Shown here piece by piece: positions 17,912-26,362 of a stretch of DNA of 64,000 nt (positions within the stretch are counted from its first letter, which is position 1; each line of letters begins with the position of its first letter). This DNA comes from Pseudomonas cichorii (GTDB taxonomy: Bacteria > Pseudomonadota > Gammaproteobacteria > Pseudomonadales > Pseudomonadaceae): positions 744,001-808,000 of the forward strand of contig NZ_CP074349.1 of NCBI RefSeq assembly GCF_018343775.1, written 5' to 3'. The notes under the pieces were generated by a model. It was not told the DNA's origin and ran no database searches. It saw only the letters and a program-made list of their open reading frames with translations. The position numbers and the translations under genes are program-made.

Positions 17912-18805
17912 ATGAAAAAACTAGCTTTGTTACTGGGCCTCGGGCTGCTGTTCAGCGGTTTTGCCCAGACAGCAGAAAAACCCTTGCTGCGCATCGGCGC
18001 ACGGGTATTTACCGAGCAGACCATGCTCGCCGAACTCACCGCGCAATACCTGCGCACCAAGAACTACGACGTGCAGATCACGGGCGGCCTGGGCAGCAAC
18101 CTGGCCCGCAGCGCACAGGAAAGCGGTCAGCTCGACCTGTTGTGGGAATACACCGGTGTGTCGCTGGTGGCCTACAACCATATCGATGAAAAGCTCGACA
18201 GCGAGCAGACCTACGCCCGGGTGAAAGAAGTGGATGCAAAGAAAGGCCTGGTCTGGCTTTCCCCGTCCCGTTTCAACAACACCTACGCCCTGGCTTTGCC
18301 GAAGAACGTTGCCGATCAGTATCCGCAGGTCAACACCATGAGCGACCTGACCAGGGTGCTCAAGGACGAAGCCAAAGAGGGTCATGTCGTAGCGCTGGAC
18401 ACCGAGTTTGCCAATCGCTCCGATGGCCTGCTCGGCATGGTCAAGCATTACGACATGAATCTCGGTCGCGAGAACACCCGGCAGATGGACGCCGGGCTGG
18501 TCTACACCGCCTTGCGTAACGGGCAAGTCTTCGCCGGGCTGGTGTACACCACCGACGGACGCCTGAACGCCTTCAAGCTCAAGGTGCTGGAAGACGACAA
18601 GCACTACTTCCCGGATTACACCGCCGCGCCGGTGATCCGTCAGGAGTACCTGGATGCCCATCCGGAAATCGCCACGTTGCTCAAGCCGCTGGCCGACCTT
18701 CTGGATAACCAGACCATGATCGAGCTTAACGCCCGTGTCGATGTCGGTCATGAAAGCCCGTCCACGGTTGCCGCAGACTTCCTGCGTCAGCATCCACTCA
18801 ATTAA
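17912..18805 (+). CDS. Osmoprotectant ABC substrate-binding protein (OpuCC/OsmX-like)
   Basis: This 297-residue periplasmic protein has a signal peptide (MKKLALLLGLGLLFSGFAQT). An OpuAC-type ligand domain follows: RIGARVFTEQTMLAELTAQY, ITGGLGSNLARSAQESGQLD, LLWEYTGVSLVAYNH. The WEYTG motif and the aromatic residues around it are typical of the quaternary-amine binding family. It starts 15 bp after the first permease with a good AGAAAGGA site and belongs to the same operon. Confidence 0.9.
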   Translation: MKKLALLLGLGLLFSGFAQTAEKPLLRIGARVFTEQTMLAELTAQYLRTKNYDVQITGGLGSNLARSAQESGQLDLLWEYTGVSLVAYNHIDEKLDSEQTYARVKEVDAKKGLVWLSPSRFNNTYALALPKNVADQYPQVNTMSDLTRVLKDEAKEGHVVALDTEFANRSDGLLGMVKHYDMNLGRENTRQMDAGLVYTALRNGQVFAGLVYTTDGRLNAFKLKVLEDDKHYFPDYTAAPVIRQEYLDAHPEIATLLKPLADLLDNQTMIELNARVDVGHESPSTVAADFLRQHPLN

Positions 18806-18818
18806 GGAAGGAGACGAT

Positions 18819-19472
18819 ATGAGTTTCTTTGACGCCTTCTCCCATCTGGACTGGGCCCAGGTCATGCAACTGACCTGGCAGCACATCACCCTGGTCGGAG
18901 TCGCCGTGAGCCTGGCGATTCTGGTGGGTGTTCCCCTGGGTATTCTGATGACCCGTTTTCCGGCGCTGGCGGGGCCGCTGCAAGCCAGTGCCACGGTATT
19001 GCTGACCGTGCCGTCCATTGCCCTGTTCGGGCTGTTACTGCCGTTCTACTCCAAGTTCGGCCAGGGCCTTGGCCCGCTGCCGGCGATTACAGCTGTGTTT
19101 CTCTATTCACTGCTGCCGATCATGCGCAACACCTACCTGGCCCTGACCGGTGTCGACGCCGGTATCCGCGAAGCCGCCAAAGGTATCGGCATGACCTTCG
19201 GCCAGCGCCTGCGCATGGTCGAACTGCCGATTGCCGTGCCTGTGATCCTCGCCGGTGTGCGCACCGCCGTGGTGATGAATATCGGTGTCATGACCATCGC
19301 CGCGACCATCGGTGCCGGTGGCCTGGGCGTACTCATTCTCGCGTCAATCAGCCGCAGCGATATGTCGATGCTGATCGTCGGCGCCGTGCTGGTCAGCATC
19401 CTGGCCATCTTCGCCGACCTGCTCCTGCAATGGCTGCAACGCACCCTGACTCCAAAAGGATTGCTCAAATGA
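18819..19472 (+). CDS. Osmoprotectant ABC permease (OpuCB/YehW-like)
   Basis: This is the second permease of the operon, 217 residues with about six transmembrane helices and the coupling loop EAAKGIGMTFGQRLRMVELPIAVP. The start at 18819 (MSFFDAFSHLDW) follows a strong AAGGAAGGAG site 13 bp after the binding-protein stop. Longer starts would overlap that gene. Its stop overlaps the ATPase start by ATGA. Confidence 0.9.
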   Translation: MSFFDAFSHLDWAQVMQLTWQHITLVGVAVSLAILVGVPLGILMTRFPALAGPLQASATVLLTVPSIALFGLLLPFYSKFGQGLGPLPAITAVFLYSLLPIMRNTYLALTGVDAGIREAAKGIGMTFGQRLRMVELPIAVPVILAGVRTAVVMNIGVMTIAATIGAGGLGVLILASISRSDMSMLIVGAVLVSILAIFADLLLQWLQRTLTPKGLLK

Positions 19473-20638
19473 TCGAACTTCAGAATCTGACCAAAACCTT
19501 CACCTCCAACGGCAAAGACGTCAAAGCCGTGGACTCGGTAAGCCTGACCGTCAATGAAGGTGAGATCTGTGTCTTTCTCGGGCCTTCGGGGTGCGGCAAG
19601 AGCACCACGCTGAAAATGATCAACCGCCTGATCGTGCCGACCTCCGGCAAGGTGCTGATCAACGGCGAAGACACCACCGGGCTGGACGAAGTGACCCTGC
19701 GTCGCAACATCGGTTACGTGATCCAGCAGATCGGCCTGTTTCCGAACATGACCATCGAAGAAAACATCGTGGTCGTGCCCAAGTTGCTAGGCTGGGACAA
19801 GCAGCGCTGCCACGACCGTGCCCGCGAACTGATGAGCATGATCAAGCTTGAACCCAAGCAGTATCTGCATCGCTATCCCCGTGAGCTGTCCGGTGGTCAG
19901 CAACAGCGCATCGGCGTGATTCGTGCTCTGGCGGCCGAAGCGCCGTTGCTGCTGATGGACGAGCCGTTTGGCGCTGTCGACCCGATCAACCGCGAGATGA
20001 TCCAGAACGAGTTCTTCGAGATGCAGCGTGCGTTGAACAAGACGGTGATCATGGTCAGCCACGACATCGACGAAGCCCTCAAGCTGGGCGACAAGATTGC
20101 GATCTTCCGGGCGGGCAAGCTGTTGCAGATCGACCATCCAGACACTTTGCTGGCGCACCCGGCGGACGAGTTCGTCAGCAACTTCGTCGGTCAGGACAGC
20201 ACCCTCAAGCGCCTGCTGCTGGTCAAGGCCGAAGACGCCGCCGACAACGCCCCTTCGGTGAGCCCGGAAACGCCGGTGGCCGATGCGCTGGAAGCGATGG
20301 ACGAAAACGACCGTCGTTATATCGTCGTCACCGACGGCGAGAACAAGGCTCTGGGTTATGTACGTCGTCGCGACCTGCATCGCCAGCAAGGCACTTGTGC
20401 CCAGTTCCTGCGTGAGTTCAACGCCACGGCCGCCTACGACGAACACTTGCGCATCCTGCTGTCGCGCATGTACGAGTTCAACCGCGCCTGGCTGCCGGTG
20501 CTGGATGCAGAGCGGGTATTCCTCGGTGAGGTGACCCAGGAATCCATCGCCGAGTATCTGAGCTCGGGCCGTTCGCGAGGCGGCAAGACCAGCATCGTTT
20601 CGCCGGCTGAGGCAGCAGCGGCCGACGCGCAGGCGTAA
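19469..20638 (+). CDS. Osmoprotectant ABC ATPase with CBS domains (OpuCA-like)
   Basis: This 389-residue ATPase energises the importer. Walker A is GPSGCGKS (residues 38-45), with the signature LSGGQQQR and Walker B LLLMDEPFGAVD. A tandem CBS region occupies roughly residues 255-385 (DALEAMDENDRRYIVVTDGE, EHLRILLSRMYEFNRAWLPV). In OpuA/OpuC homologues CBS domains sense ionic strength or nucleotides. ATGA overlap with the upstream permease indicates tight coupling. It is the last gene of the operon. Confidence 0.93.
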   Translation: MIELQNLTKTFTSNGKDVKAVDSVSLTVNEGEICVFLGPSGCGKSTTLKMINRLIVPTSGKVLINGEDTTGLDEVTLRRNIGYVIQQIGLFPNMTIEENIVVVPKLLGWDKQRCHDRARELMSMIKLEPKQYLHRYPRELSGGQQQRIGVIRALAAEAPLLLMDEPFGAVDPINREMIQNEFFEMQRALNKTVIMVSHDIDEALKLGDKIAIFRAGKLLQIDHPDTLLAHPADEFVSNFVGQDSTLKRLLLVKAEDAADNAPSVSPETPVADALEAMDENDRRYIVVTDGENKALGYVRRRDLHRQQGTCAQFLREFNATAAYDEHLRILLSRMYEFNRAWLPVLDAERVFLGEVTQESIAEYLSSGRSRGGKTSIVSPAEAAAADAQA

Positions 20639-20652
20639 CGCCACTCCATAGG

Positions 20653-20680
20653 CCCTGCGTTGCAACGACGCGGGGTCTTT
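20653..20680 (+). terminator. Possible terminator of the osmoprotectant operon
   Basis: CCCTGCGT (20653-20660) pairs with ACGCGGGG (20668-20675, one G:U) around a 7-base loop, followed by the short T-containing TCTTTG. It lies 15 bp after the ATPase stop. The T-tract is poor, so this is tentative. Confidence 0.4.
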
Positions 20681-20753
20681 GCACCGCCCCGCTAATCGTG
20701 ACGGCCTGCGGTTTTTTTGCCTGCCCGTATCGCCGGTAATACCTTCTGACGGC

Positions 20754-21410
20754 TCAACTCAAGGGGTCATTCATCTGGTACTGGCTGATTTTCATCATGA
20801 TCTGAACAGGGCGGGTTGCCATCGGGAGCAGTTGTTCATTCTCTCTGGCGCATGAAATATAAGCCCACCATTGATCGCCGAAGCTCTGCTTGTCATAGAC
20901 CCCGAGCGGGTTACCGTTGGGAGCCAGAATCTGAACCGGTCCGACTTCGGCCTTTTGAATGTCGCTGGCCGATAGCGGGCGACCGGCAATCAGGACTTTC
21001 CAGCCTGGATTGCTGGCAAGTGACTTGCCTGGGCGCACATGAAGCGTGACGAAGCGTACATCGCCCAAGGGACCGAACAGCACTCGCTTGTCCTCGGTTA
21101 TCAGGCTTCCCATCCTCGACGGGTTCTCAAAGAACATATCGTGGCGCACCTTGATTTCGTAGCTTTCGGAGCCGTTATCCCAGCGTCGGCACAAAAACCA
21201 GAAGTTCAGTTCTTCACGAGGTTTGGTGGTGGCAGTCAGATAGTCGTATTCATCACTACCAATGTAGGTTTCGGTTTGCGAAATGCTCACCCCTGCTGGA
21301 ATCGTATACGTTTCCTTGATCAGTCTTGAGAAGTCGAAGTCGGCCAGGTAACCAGACTGGATCGATTTCAGCGATGCAACGAATGAGTGCTCTTTGATGT
21401 AGGTGGCCAT
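20754..21410 (-). CDS. Unrecognised 218-aa protein
   Basis: I do not recognise this protein. It has no signal peptide or transmembrane segment and is rich in aromatic and charged beta-type segments (EELNFWFLCRRWDNGSESY, VLFGPLGDVRFVTLHVRPG, FGDQWWAYISCARENEQ). The start is taken at 21410 (MATYIKEHSF) because AGGAGA lies 6 bases upstream. A longer frame to 21476 has no such site. It is divergent from the decarboxylase gene and lies on the same strand as the toxin operon beyond it. A striking palindrome sits 54 bp before its start. A role linked to the toxin block is possible but unproven. Confidence 0.65.
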   Translation of the reverse strand: MATYIKEHSFVASLKSIQSGYLADFDFSRLIKETYTIPAGVSISQTETYIGSDEYDYLTATTKPREELNFWFLCRRWDNGSESYEIKVRHDMFFENPSRMGSLITEDKRVLFGPLGDVRFVTLHVRPGKSLASNPGWKVLIAGRPLSASDIQKAEVGPVQILAPNGNPLGVYDKQSFGDQWWAYISCARENEQLLPMATRPVQIMMKISQYQMNDPLS

Positions 21411-21463
21411 GTTCGTCTCCTGCGCAGGTTCAGACCTGATTGTGTCGAACCGCAGGCACAGAA

Positions 21464-21487
21464 AGTACTGTGACAAATGTCAGTACT
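21464..21487. promoter_or_regulatory. Imperfect 24-bp palindrome (candidate operator)
   Basis: AGTACTG (21464-21470) and CAGTACT (21481-21487) are perfect outer arms, and TGACA/TGTCA form a second, nested pair around AA. The element is 54 bp upstream of the 218-aa gene start and is well placed to bind a dimeric regulator. No known consensus was matched. Confidence 0.45.
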
Positions 21488-21833
21488 TAGTGTCGTTTTG
21501 CATCAGTGGATGACGGGTTATGTGCCGTCGGGAGTGCCGTGTGACGCGGGGGAAATCCGTGTCGGCATTTCGTTGTCCAGGCGTTTTCGGTGTCTGTATC
21601 GACACACTCTTCACAGGGGCACCTCGTCGATAAATCGATTTGTGCAGGAACATGAGGCTGTCATGTTGGTCGGTTACATAGAGGTGGAAAGGCGACGTGG
21701 TAGCTGCTTCCGGCAGAAACGTCTGCAAACGCGACATTTTTTGTTGATCTCAAGCCTCTCAGGTCCTAAAGTTCGCGCCGAACGTCCATGCTGGAAACGA
21801 TCCATCCGGCTCAAGTACTGACGACGAGACAGC

Positions 21834-21867
21834 AAGGCCAAGGGGCATGATCCCCATGGCCTTTTTG
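21834..21867 (+). terminator. Terminator-like hairpin 110 bp before the decarboxylase
   Basis: AAGGCCA plus GGGG (21834-21845) pair with CCCC plus TGGCCTT (21852-21863) around a CATGAT loop with one A-A mismatch, followed by a T-run. It reads as a rho-independent terminator on the plus strand although no protein gene precedes it. It may end a small RNA or act as an attenuator in the decarboxylase leader. Confidence 0.55.
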
Positions 21868-21973
21868 CTTTCGGCGACATGCCTTGGGAAGTAGGCGAAC
21901 CAAAGTGGGGATACGGAGGGCGTTCATTTACACCCATTTATATTCATCTGTTTGCCAAGTGGAGTTCCCAAGC

Positions 21974-23137
21974 ATGCCGATCAAAGTCGAAGACTATTTC
22001 TCTGATGCTTCTTTCAAGAAAATCAAGTCGTTCGCTGACAAGCAAGAAACCCCGTTTGTCGTCATCGATACCCAGGTGATCAGCCAGGCCTACGATGACC
22101 TGCGCGCTGGTTTTGAGTTCGCCCAGGTGTACTACGCGGTGAAGGCCAACCCGGCGGTCGAGATCATTGACCTGCTCAAGGAAAAGGGTTCGAGCTTCGA
22201 CATCGCGTCCATCTACGAGCTGGACAAGGTGCTGAGCCGTGGCGTAGGCGCTGATCGCATCAGTTATGGCAACACCATCAAGAAGTCCAAGGACATTCGT
22301 TACTTCTACGACAAGGGCGTGCGTCTGTACGCGACCGACTCGGAAGCTGACCTGCGTAACATCGCCAAGGCCGCACCGGGCTCGAAAGTCTACGTGCGTA
22401 TCCTGACCGAAGGCTCGACCACTGCCGACTGGCCTCTGTCGCGCAAGTTCGGTTGCCAGACCGACATGGCCATGGACCTGCTGATCCTGGCTCGTGACCT
22501 GGGTCTGGTGCCTTACGGTATTTCCTTCCACGTGGGTTCGCAGCAGCGCGACATCAGCGTCTGGGACGCAGCCATCGCCAAGGTGAAGGTGATCTTCGAG
22601 CGCCTGAAAGAAGAAGACGGCATCGAGCTCAAGCTGATCAACATGGGTGGCGGCTTCCCGGCCAACTACATCACCCGTACCAACAGCCTGGAAACCTACG
22701 CTGAGGAAATCATCCGCTTCCTGAAGGAAGACTTCGGTGATGACCTGCCGGAAATCATTCTGGAGCCGGGCCGTTCCCTGATCGCCAACGCCGGTATCCT
22801 GGTCAGCGAAGTCGTGCTGGTTGCGCGCAAGTCGCGTACCGCCGTCGAGCGTTGGGTGTACACGGATGTGGGCAAGTTCTCCGGCCTGATCGAAACCATG
22901 GACGAAGCCATCAAGTTCCCGATCTGGACCGAGAAGAAAGGCGAGATGGAAGAAGTGGTTATCGCGGGCCCTACCTGCGACAGCGCCGACATCATGTACG
23001 AAAACTACAAGTACGGCCTGCCGCTGAACCTGGCCATCGGTGATCGCCTGTACTGGCTGTCCACCGGTGCCTACACCACCAGCTACAGCGCTGTTGAATT
23101 CAATGGCTTCCCGCCGCTGAAGTCGTATTACGTCTAA
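21974..23137 (+). CDS. speC: Ornithine/lysine decarboxylase, PLP fold type III
   Basis: This 387-residue alanine-racemase-fold decarboxylase makes putrescine (or cadaverine) from ornithine (or lysine). The PLP lysine is K57 in VYYAVKANP. Further motifs are ISFHVGSQ, NMGGGFPANY, ILEPGRSL and the active-site GPTCDSADIM, whose Cys-Asp is contributed across the dimer. The start at 21974 (MPIKVEDYF) has GGAG upstream and fits the family length. Longer frames to 21884 are not needed. A clear terminator follows. Ornithine versus lysine preference cannot be decided from sequence here. Confidence 0.9.
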   Translation: MPIKVEDYFSDASFKKIKSFADKQETPFVVIDTQVISQAYDDLRAGFEFAQVYYAVKANPAVEIIDLLKEKGSSFDIASIYELDKVLSRGVGADRISYGNTIKKSKDIRYFYDKGVRLYATDSEADLRNIAKAAPGSKVYVRILTEGSTTADWPLSRKFGCQTDMAMDLLILARDLGLVPYGISFHVGSQQRDISVWDAAIAKVKVIFERLKEEDGIELKLINMGGGFPANYITRTNSLETYAEEIIRFLKEDFGDDLPEIILEPGRSLIANAGILVSEVVLVARKSRTAVERWVYTDVGKFSGLIETMDEAIKFPIWTEKKGEMEEVVIAGPTCDSADIMYENYKYGLPLNLAIGDRLYWLSTGAYTTSYSAVEFNGFPPLKSYYV

Positions 23138-23158
23138 GCGTTCAGCCTGCTGCACAAG

Positions 23159-23187
23159 AGCCCGCAAGCGATTGCGGGCTTTTTATT
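23159..23187 (+). terminator. Rho-independent terminator of the decarboxylase gene
   Basis: AGCCCGCAA (23159-23167), loop GCGA and TTGCGGGCT (23172-23180) form a perfect 9-bp stem followed by TTTTATT. It lies between the convergent decarboxylase and toxin operon. The T-run favours plus-strand termination. Confidence 0.9.
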
Positions 23188-23209
23188 GGGGCGCCAGACC
23201 GGTAACCGC

Positions 23210-24028
23210 TCAGGTAGGGTTGCCAGTCAGGCTGTTGAACCATTGCGTGAAACGCCTGATTTCTTTCAGGGTGACAAGCATCAGATTTGCCTCCACATAG
23301 GGGCGCGAAGGGACATCGGTTTTGCTCATCCGCAGGGTGTGGGCGAAAGCGATCCCGAGTAAGTCGCACATCCGTGCCATGTAGGTATCCATATTGACTG
23401 CCGCGCAGTAGGCTTCTGCATATTGTCTATGGACGAGGCGTACATAGTTTTGTGCTCCGTTGAGCCGAGCCTCGGCGGAAAGCGCGGGACCCCTTTGATT
23501 GAAAGGGATTGAAGCGGTGAGTTTTTGCAGCGCAATACTCTGCTCTTTGTTTTTTACGATCAGGTTGTATTCGTTGGCGTGCCGATAGATGTTGCTGTTC
23601 ATGAAGTCGATGATGCGAGGAAGAAAGGCATAGACGCCTTCGGTGAGCGACTGCAGCGTTTTAATATGATCATCGAGTTCATCCAGGAACATGCTCAGGC
23701 GTTTTCTGCTTTGCTCAATGAATTGCTGAGTGACATCCTGGCTGTTTCTGATCTTCTCGATGAATTGAATGGGCTTTTCCAGGAACGCCTCAAGTTCTCT
23801 GTGTAATGCAGTGATCGCTGGCAGGATTTTCGACCAGAGGGAGGCGTGCTGGTTTGCCTTGGTCAATAACTCTGCAATTTCCGGTATCCGGTAGGTGGCG
23901 TACTCTCGGACCGGCACCAGATCAAGGCCTACCTTGAATGAGCGCGTGGACTCCGGGAGTGCGCGCAAGACCTGCATGTAGTTGTCGAGCCCTGTCAGGT
24001 CACTTTGATAAATCAGATTCCCTGCCAT
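23210..24028 (-). CDS. Unrecognised helical protein, third gene of the XaxAB-type toxin operon
   Basis: I do not recognise this 272-residue protein. It is almost entirely alpha-helical by inspection (ITALHRELEAFLEKPIQFIE, SRKRLSMFLDELDDHIKTLQ, VKNKEQSIALQKLTAS). It has no signal peptide and no long hydrophobic segment. It lies 79 bp downstream of the XaxB-like gene on the same strand, with an AGGA ribosome site, so it is probably co-transcribed. Base composition is lower in GC than in flanking housekeeping genes. It could be a third toxin component, a chaperone or a self-protection protein. None of these can be chosen from sequence. Confidence 0.75.
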   Translation of the reverse strand: MAGNLIYQSDLTGLDNYMQVLRALPESTRSFKVGLDLVPVREYATYRIPEIAELLTKANQHASLWSKILPAITALHRELEAFLEKPIQFIEKIRNSQDVTQQFIEQSRKRLSMFLDELDDHIKTLQSLTEGVYAFLPRIIDFMNSNIYRHANEYNLIVKNKEQSIALQKLTASIPFNQRGPALSAEARLNGAQNYVRLVHRQYAEAYCAAVNMDTYMARMCDLLGIAFAHTLRMSKTDVPSRPYVEANLMLVTLKEIRRFTQWFNSLTGNPT

Positions 24029-24107
24029 TATTGAGTTCCTGATGAGTCGTGTAGTGGGGCAAGGGAAATGAGCAGGCCATTTCCCTTGTGTTCGGCGTGC
24101 GAATTAA

Positions 24108-25112
24108 TCAGCGGATGGGTTGCAGGTAGCTGCTCAGTTGCAGCCCGGAACTGATGAAGCGCCTGGCAAACGCTTTTTCATCCAGCGCGGCTGCCTGATT
24201 GATGGTGAGGAAGCTGTCTATCGTTTGAGCAATTTTCTGGTATTGCTCTACGTAAAGGGTGCGCTGATCGTCCATTGCGTGAAAGCATTCGATCAACTCG
24301 ATACGTTGAGTCAGCGCCAGCTTTTCCTTTTCTCTCTGTGTCACTTGCTCAAACAGCTTGTCGATTCGCTCGCGCATGCCGTCACGACGCTTGACCATGG
24401 CGATGAAGTTGATCCCCTCTGCACCAGATTCCAGAGTTGCTTTCATCTGCTCGATTGCCAGGGTGATCACCGCGATTTGTGGTGGCTGTACACCCAGAGC
24501 AATGACTTTTTCTGCCGTGAGAAGGGTGTCCTTGGCAATGCTGGCAAACCCTTTGCTTTCAATGGCATCAATGGCCTCGGTCAATACCCTGCGCTCTTCC
24601 TGGATTGCGGCCAGTCTGGTTTTTGCATCGTCGATCCCGGTGTTCGTCTTGATAACGTCTTGCTCGAGACTTGTCTGAAACTCTTGGGTCTGCTGACGAT
24701 TGGCGGCTTCTTTCATCCCGTTCAAAGCACTGGCTAGCCTGGCTGACTCCGCGCTTGCAATGGCTGTGGCGTTTTTCAGGGTATATGCACGTTCAGCCTG
24801 AATATCATTGATATCATCCTGATTCTTGGTTTCGCCGAGTTCTTGATCGTACTTTCTCAATTGAGCGATTCGGGACTCGATATCGATCTTCATCCGCATG
24901 CAAGCCTCGCCCAGATGTTGATGCTCAGTGATAATTACATAATTGATACGCTTGAAGCGTTCATATGTATTGGGCAGGTAAGATGTCTTGGAATACAGGA
25001 CGTCGGCATTGACCAGTTTGCTGCTTAGTGCGCTCTGGCTGCTGGCCATGATCAGCAGGTCTGGCGTCTTGATATTCAGCGGTGCCTCAAGGGCAGTAAT
25101 GGTAGTGTTCAT
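24108..25112 (-). CDS. XaxB/YaxB-like subunit of a binary alpha-pore-forming toxin
   Basis: This 334-residue, largely helical coiled-coil protein resembles the B subunit of alpha-xenorhabdolysin-type toxins (XaxAB, YaxAB, PaxAB), which assemble with subunit A into large pores in eukaryotic membranes. Long amphipathic helices are seen (IESRIAQLRKYDQELGE, TKTNTG-like linkers, FEQVTQREKEKLALTQRIEL). A more hydrophobic stretch (TAEKVIALGVQPPQIAVITL) lies near residues 195-215. There is no signal peptide, as in the family. It begins 2 bp after the A-subunit stop, indicating translational coupling. Confidence 0.8.
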   Translation of the reverse strand: MNTTITALEAPLNIKTPDLLIMASSQSALSSKLVNADVLYSKTSYLPNTYERFKRINYVIITEHQHLGEACMRMKIDIESRIAQLRKYDQELGETKNQDDINDIQAERAYTLKNATAIASAESARLASALNGMKEAANRQQTQEFQTSLEQDVIKTNTGIDDAKTRLAAIQEERRVLTEAIDAIESKGFASIAKDTLLTAEKVIALGVQPPQIAVITLAIEQMKATLESGAEGINFIAMVKRRDGMRERIDKLFEQVTQREKEKLALTQRIELIECFHAMDDQRTLYVEQYQKIAQTIDSFLTINQAAALDEKAFARRFISSGLQLSSYLQPIR

Positions 25113-25114
25113 AT

Positions 25115-26362
25115 TTATTTTCCATAAATTCGTTTGAATTCATCGTCAGCCTCTTTGAATACGTTAAGTAACGCATCGGAGTCTTGTTCGATGGTCTTCC
25201 ATGGTTGTACGACTTTTCTGAAGCGATTCATGAAGACTCTGAGCGACAAGGCATCATTGATCTCGGTGGATGACTGTGCTGACTCCTCAATGAAAATGAA
25301 TAACTTGTTCCAGACGGTGATCAGGTTCTTGGTCGCAATGTCCGCATCAATAACGACGGTGACAAGGTTTTGCAGGTCAAACTTGACCCTGCTCAATGAC
25401 CCGATAATCTTGTTTTTTTGTTGTAGCTCATTGATCTCTTTGTCTTGTTGTGTGATCAGTTCGTTTCTGGCTTTACGAACACCTTCGGCTTCAACACCGA
25501 AATAGATACCCAGCGCAAGTCCGACAATATTCAGTTTGCCAACCGCCCCCAAGGATTTTTCAACGGCGGCCTTATACTCCTTGTTCTTTTCATCGATATC
25601 CTTGGCTCTGCGCTCAATACTCTCGTTCAGTTTTGTGACATCCGCGGGCAGTGAGCTGTTATCAATGGCAGTGACCTTGCGCTGAATCTCGGGTGTGACG
25701 TAAAGCGCAAGATCCTGGCCGAATTTTTCCAGTTCCTCCTTGATGTCTTGCGCATCTGCCTGGTTTTCCTTGACCTTGCGCAGTATTTCACCCAGGTAGA
25801 AACCGATATCCTTTGCTGCTTCTTTATCGCTCTCGCTCAGCTCTATTCCCGGAAATTTGTCACCCAGCTCGCGGGTCAGCCGCTTGACGTCTTCCAGTGT
25901 TTTTATGTCGAACTTTTCAACGATGACTCCACCTTTTATATCGTTGTAGATGTCTTCCATGCTCTTGCCATAGATCACCATCTGGCCAGCAAATAGTTTC
26001 AGCTTGCTCCCTACCGTCAATAACTGGCTGCGTAGCGGACTCCAGCGTCTGGCATGCGTATGCACAATTTTGTAGCTTTTCAGAAAGTCTTCAGGTTCCA
26101 GCCCGGCACCGGCTCCGCTGCTGTAGCCCAAGTAGGCAATGACGCCTTCAAGTTCTATGGGAAGTGCCAGGCCGGCCAGTTCATATTGTTTGAGATTGAC
26201 GATCTGTTGCTTGGTCAATATCAAGCCGGGTGAGCGTTGAACCTCGGTGTCATTACCGGAAGAAACATCAAAAAACAGTTCGGGTGCCTTTGCTGCTTCG
26301 TCGGTGACAGGGTCTGCAGTCGTGGTGTCGTCGGTGATTAATCTTTCAAGTAGTGCGCTCAT
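25115..26362 (-). CDS. XaxA/YaxA-like subunit of a binary alpha-pore-forming toxin
   Basis: This 415-residue protein matches the A subunit of the XaxAB/YaxAB family from memory of family features. The pattern ILTKQQIVNLKQYELAGLAL is followed by LEPEDFLKSYKIVHTHARRW, a long coiled-coil body, and the C-terminal INDALSLRVFMNRFRKVVQP with PWK. A hydrophobic segment (GKLNIVGLALGIYFGVEA, about residues 270-290) fits the membrane-inserting foot. It is the first gene of the operon, with AAGGA upstream of the ATG. GC content is visibly lower than in neighbouring conserved genes, suggesting horizontal acquisition. Confidence 0.85.
   Translation of the reverse strand: MSALLERLITDDTTTADPVTDEAAKAPELFFDVSSGNDTEVQRSPGLILTKQQIVNLKQYELAGLALPIELEGVIAYLGYSSGAGAGLEPEDFLKSYKIVHTHARRWSPLRSQLLTVGSKLKLFAGQMVIYGKSMEDIYNDIKGGVIVEKFDIKTLEDVKRLTRELGDKFPGIELSESDKEAAKDIGFYLGEILRKVKENQADAQDIKEELEKFGQDLALYVTPEIQRKVTAIDNSSLPADVTKLNESIERRAKDIDEKNKEYKAAVEKSLGAVGKLNIVGLALGIYFGVEAEGVRKARNELITQQDKEINELQQKNKIIGSLSRVKFDLQNLVTVVIDADIATKNLITVWNKLFIFIEESAQSSTEINDALSLRVFMNRFRKVVQPWKTIEQDSDALLNVFKEADDEFKRIYGK

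Larger units (their letters stand above)
21411..21973. other. 563-bp divergent intergenic region
   Basis: This region separates the 218-aa gene from the decarboxylase. It holds the palindrome at 21464-21487 and a terminator-like hairpin at 21834-21867. An ORF at 21477-21821 lacks a ribosome site and family resemblance, so it is not accepted as a gene. The long space and the hairpin suggest a leader RNA or small RNA upstream of the decarboxylase. Confidence 0.45.

Noticed and set aside
21477..21821. A 114-codon frame upstream of the decarboxylase
   Set aside because: It has no ribosome-binding site, no family resemblance, and an atypical Cys/Arg-rich composition. The interval is better read as regulatory or leader sequence.
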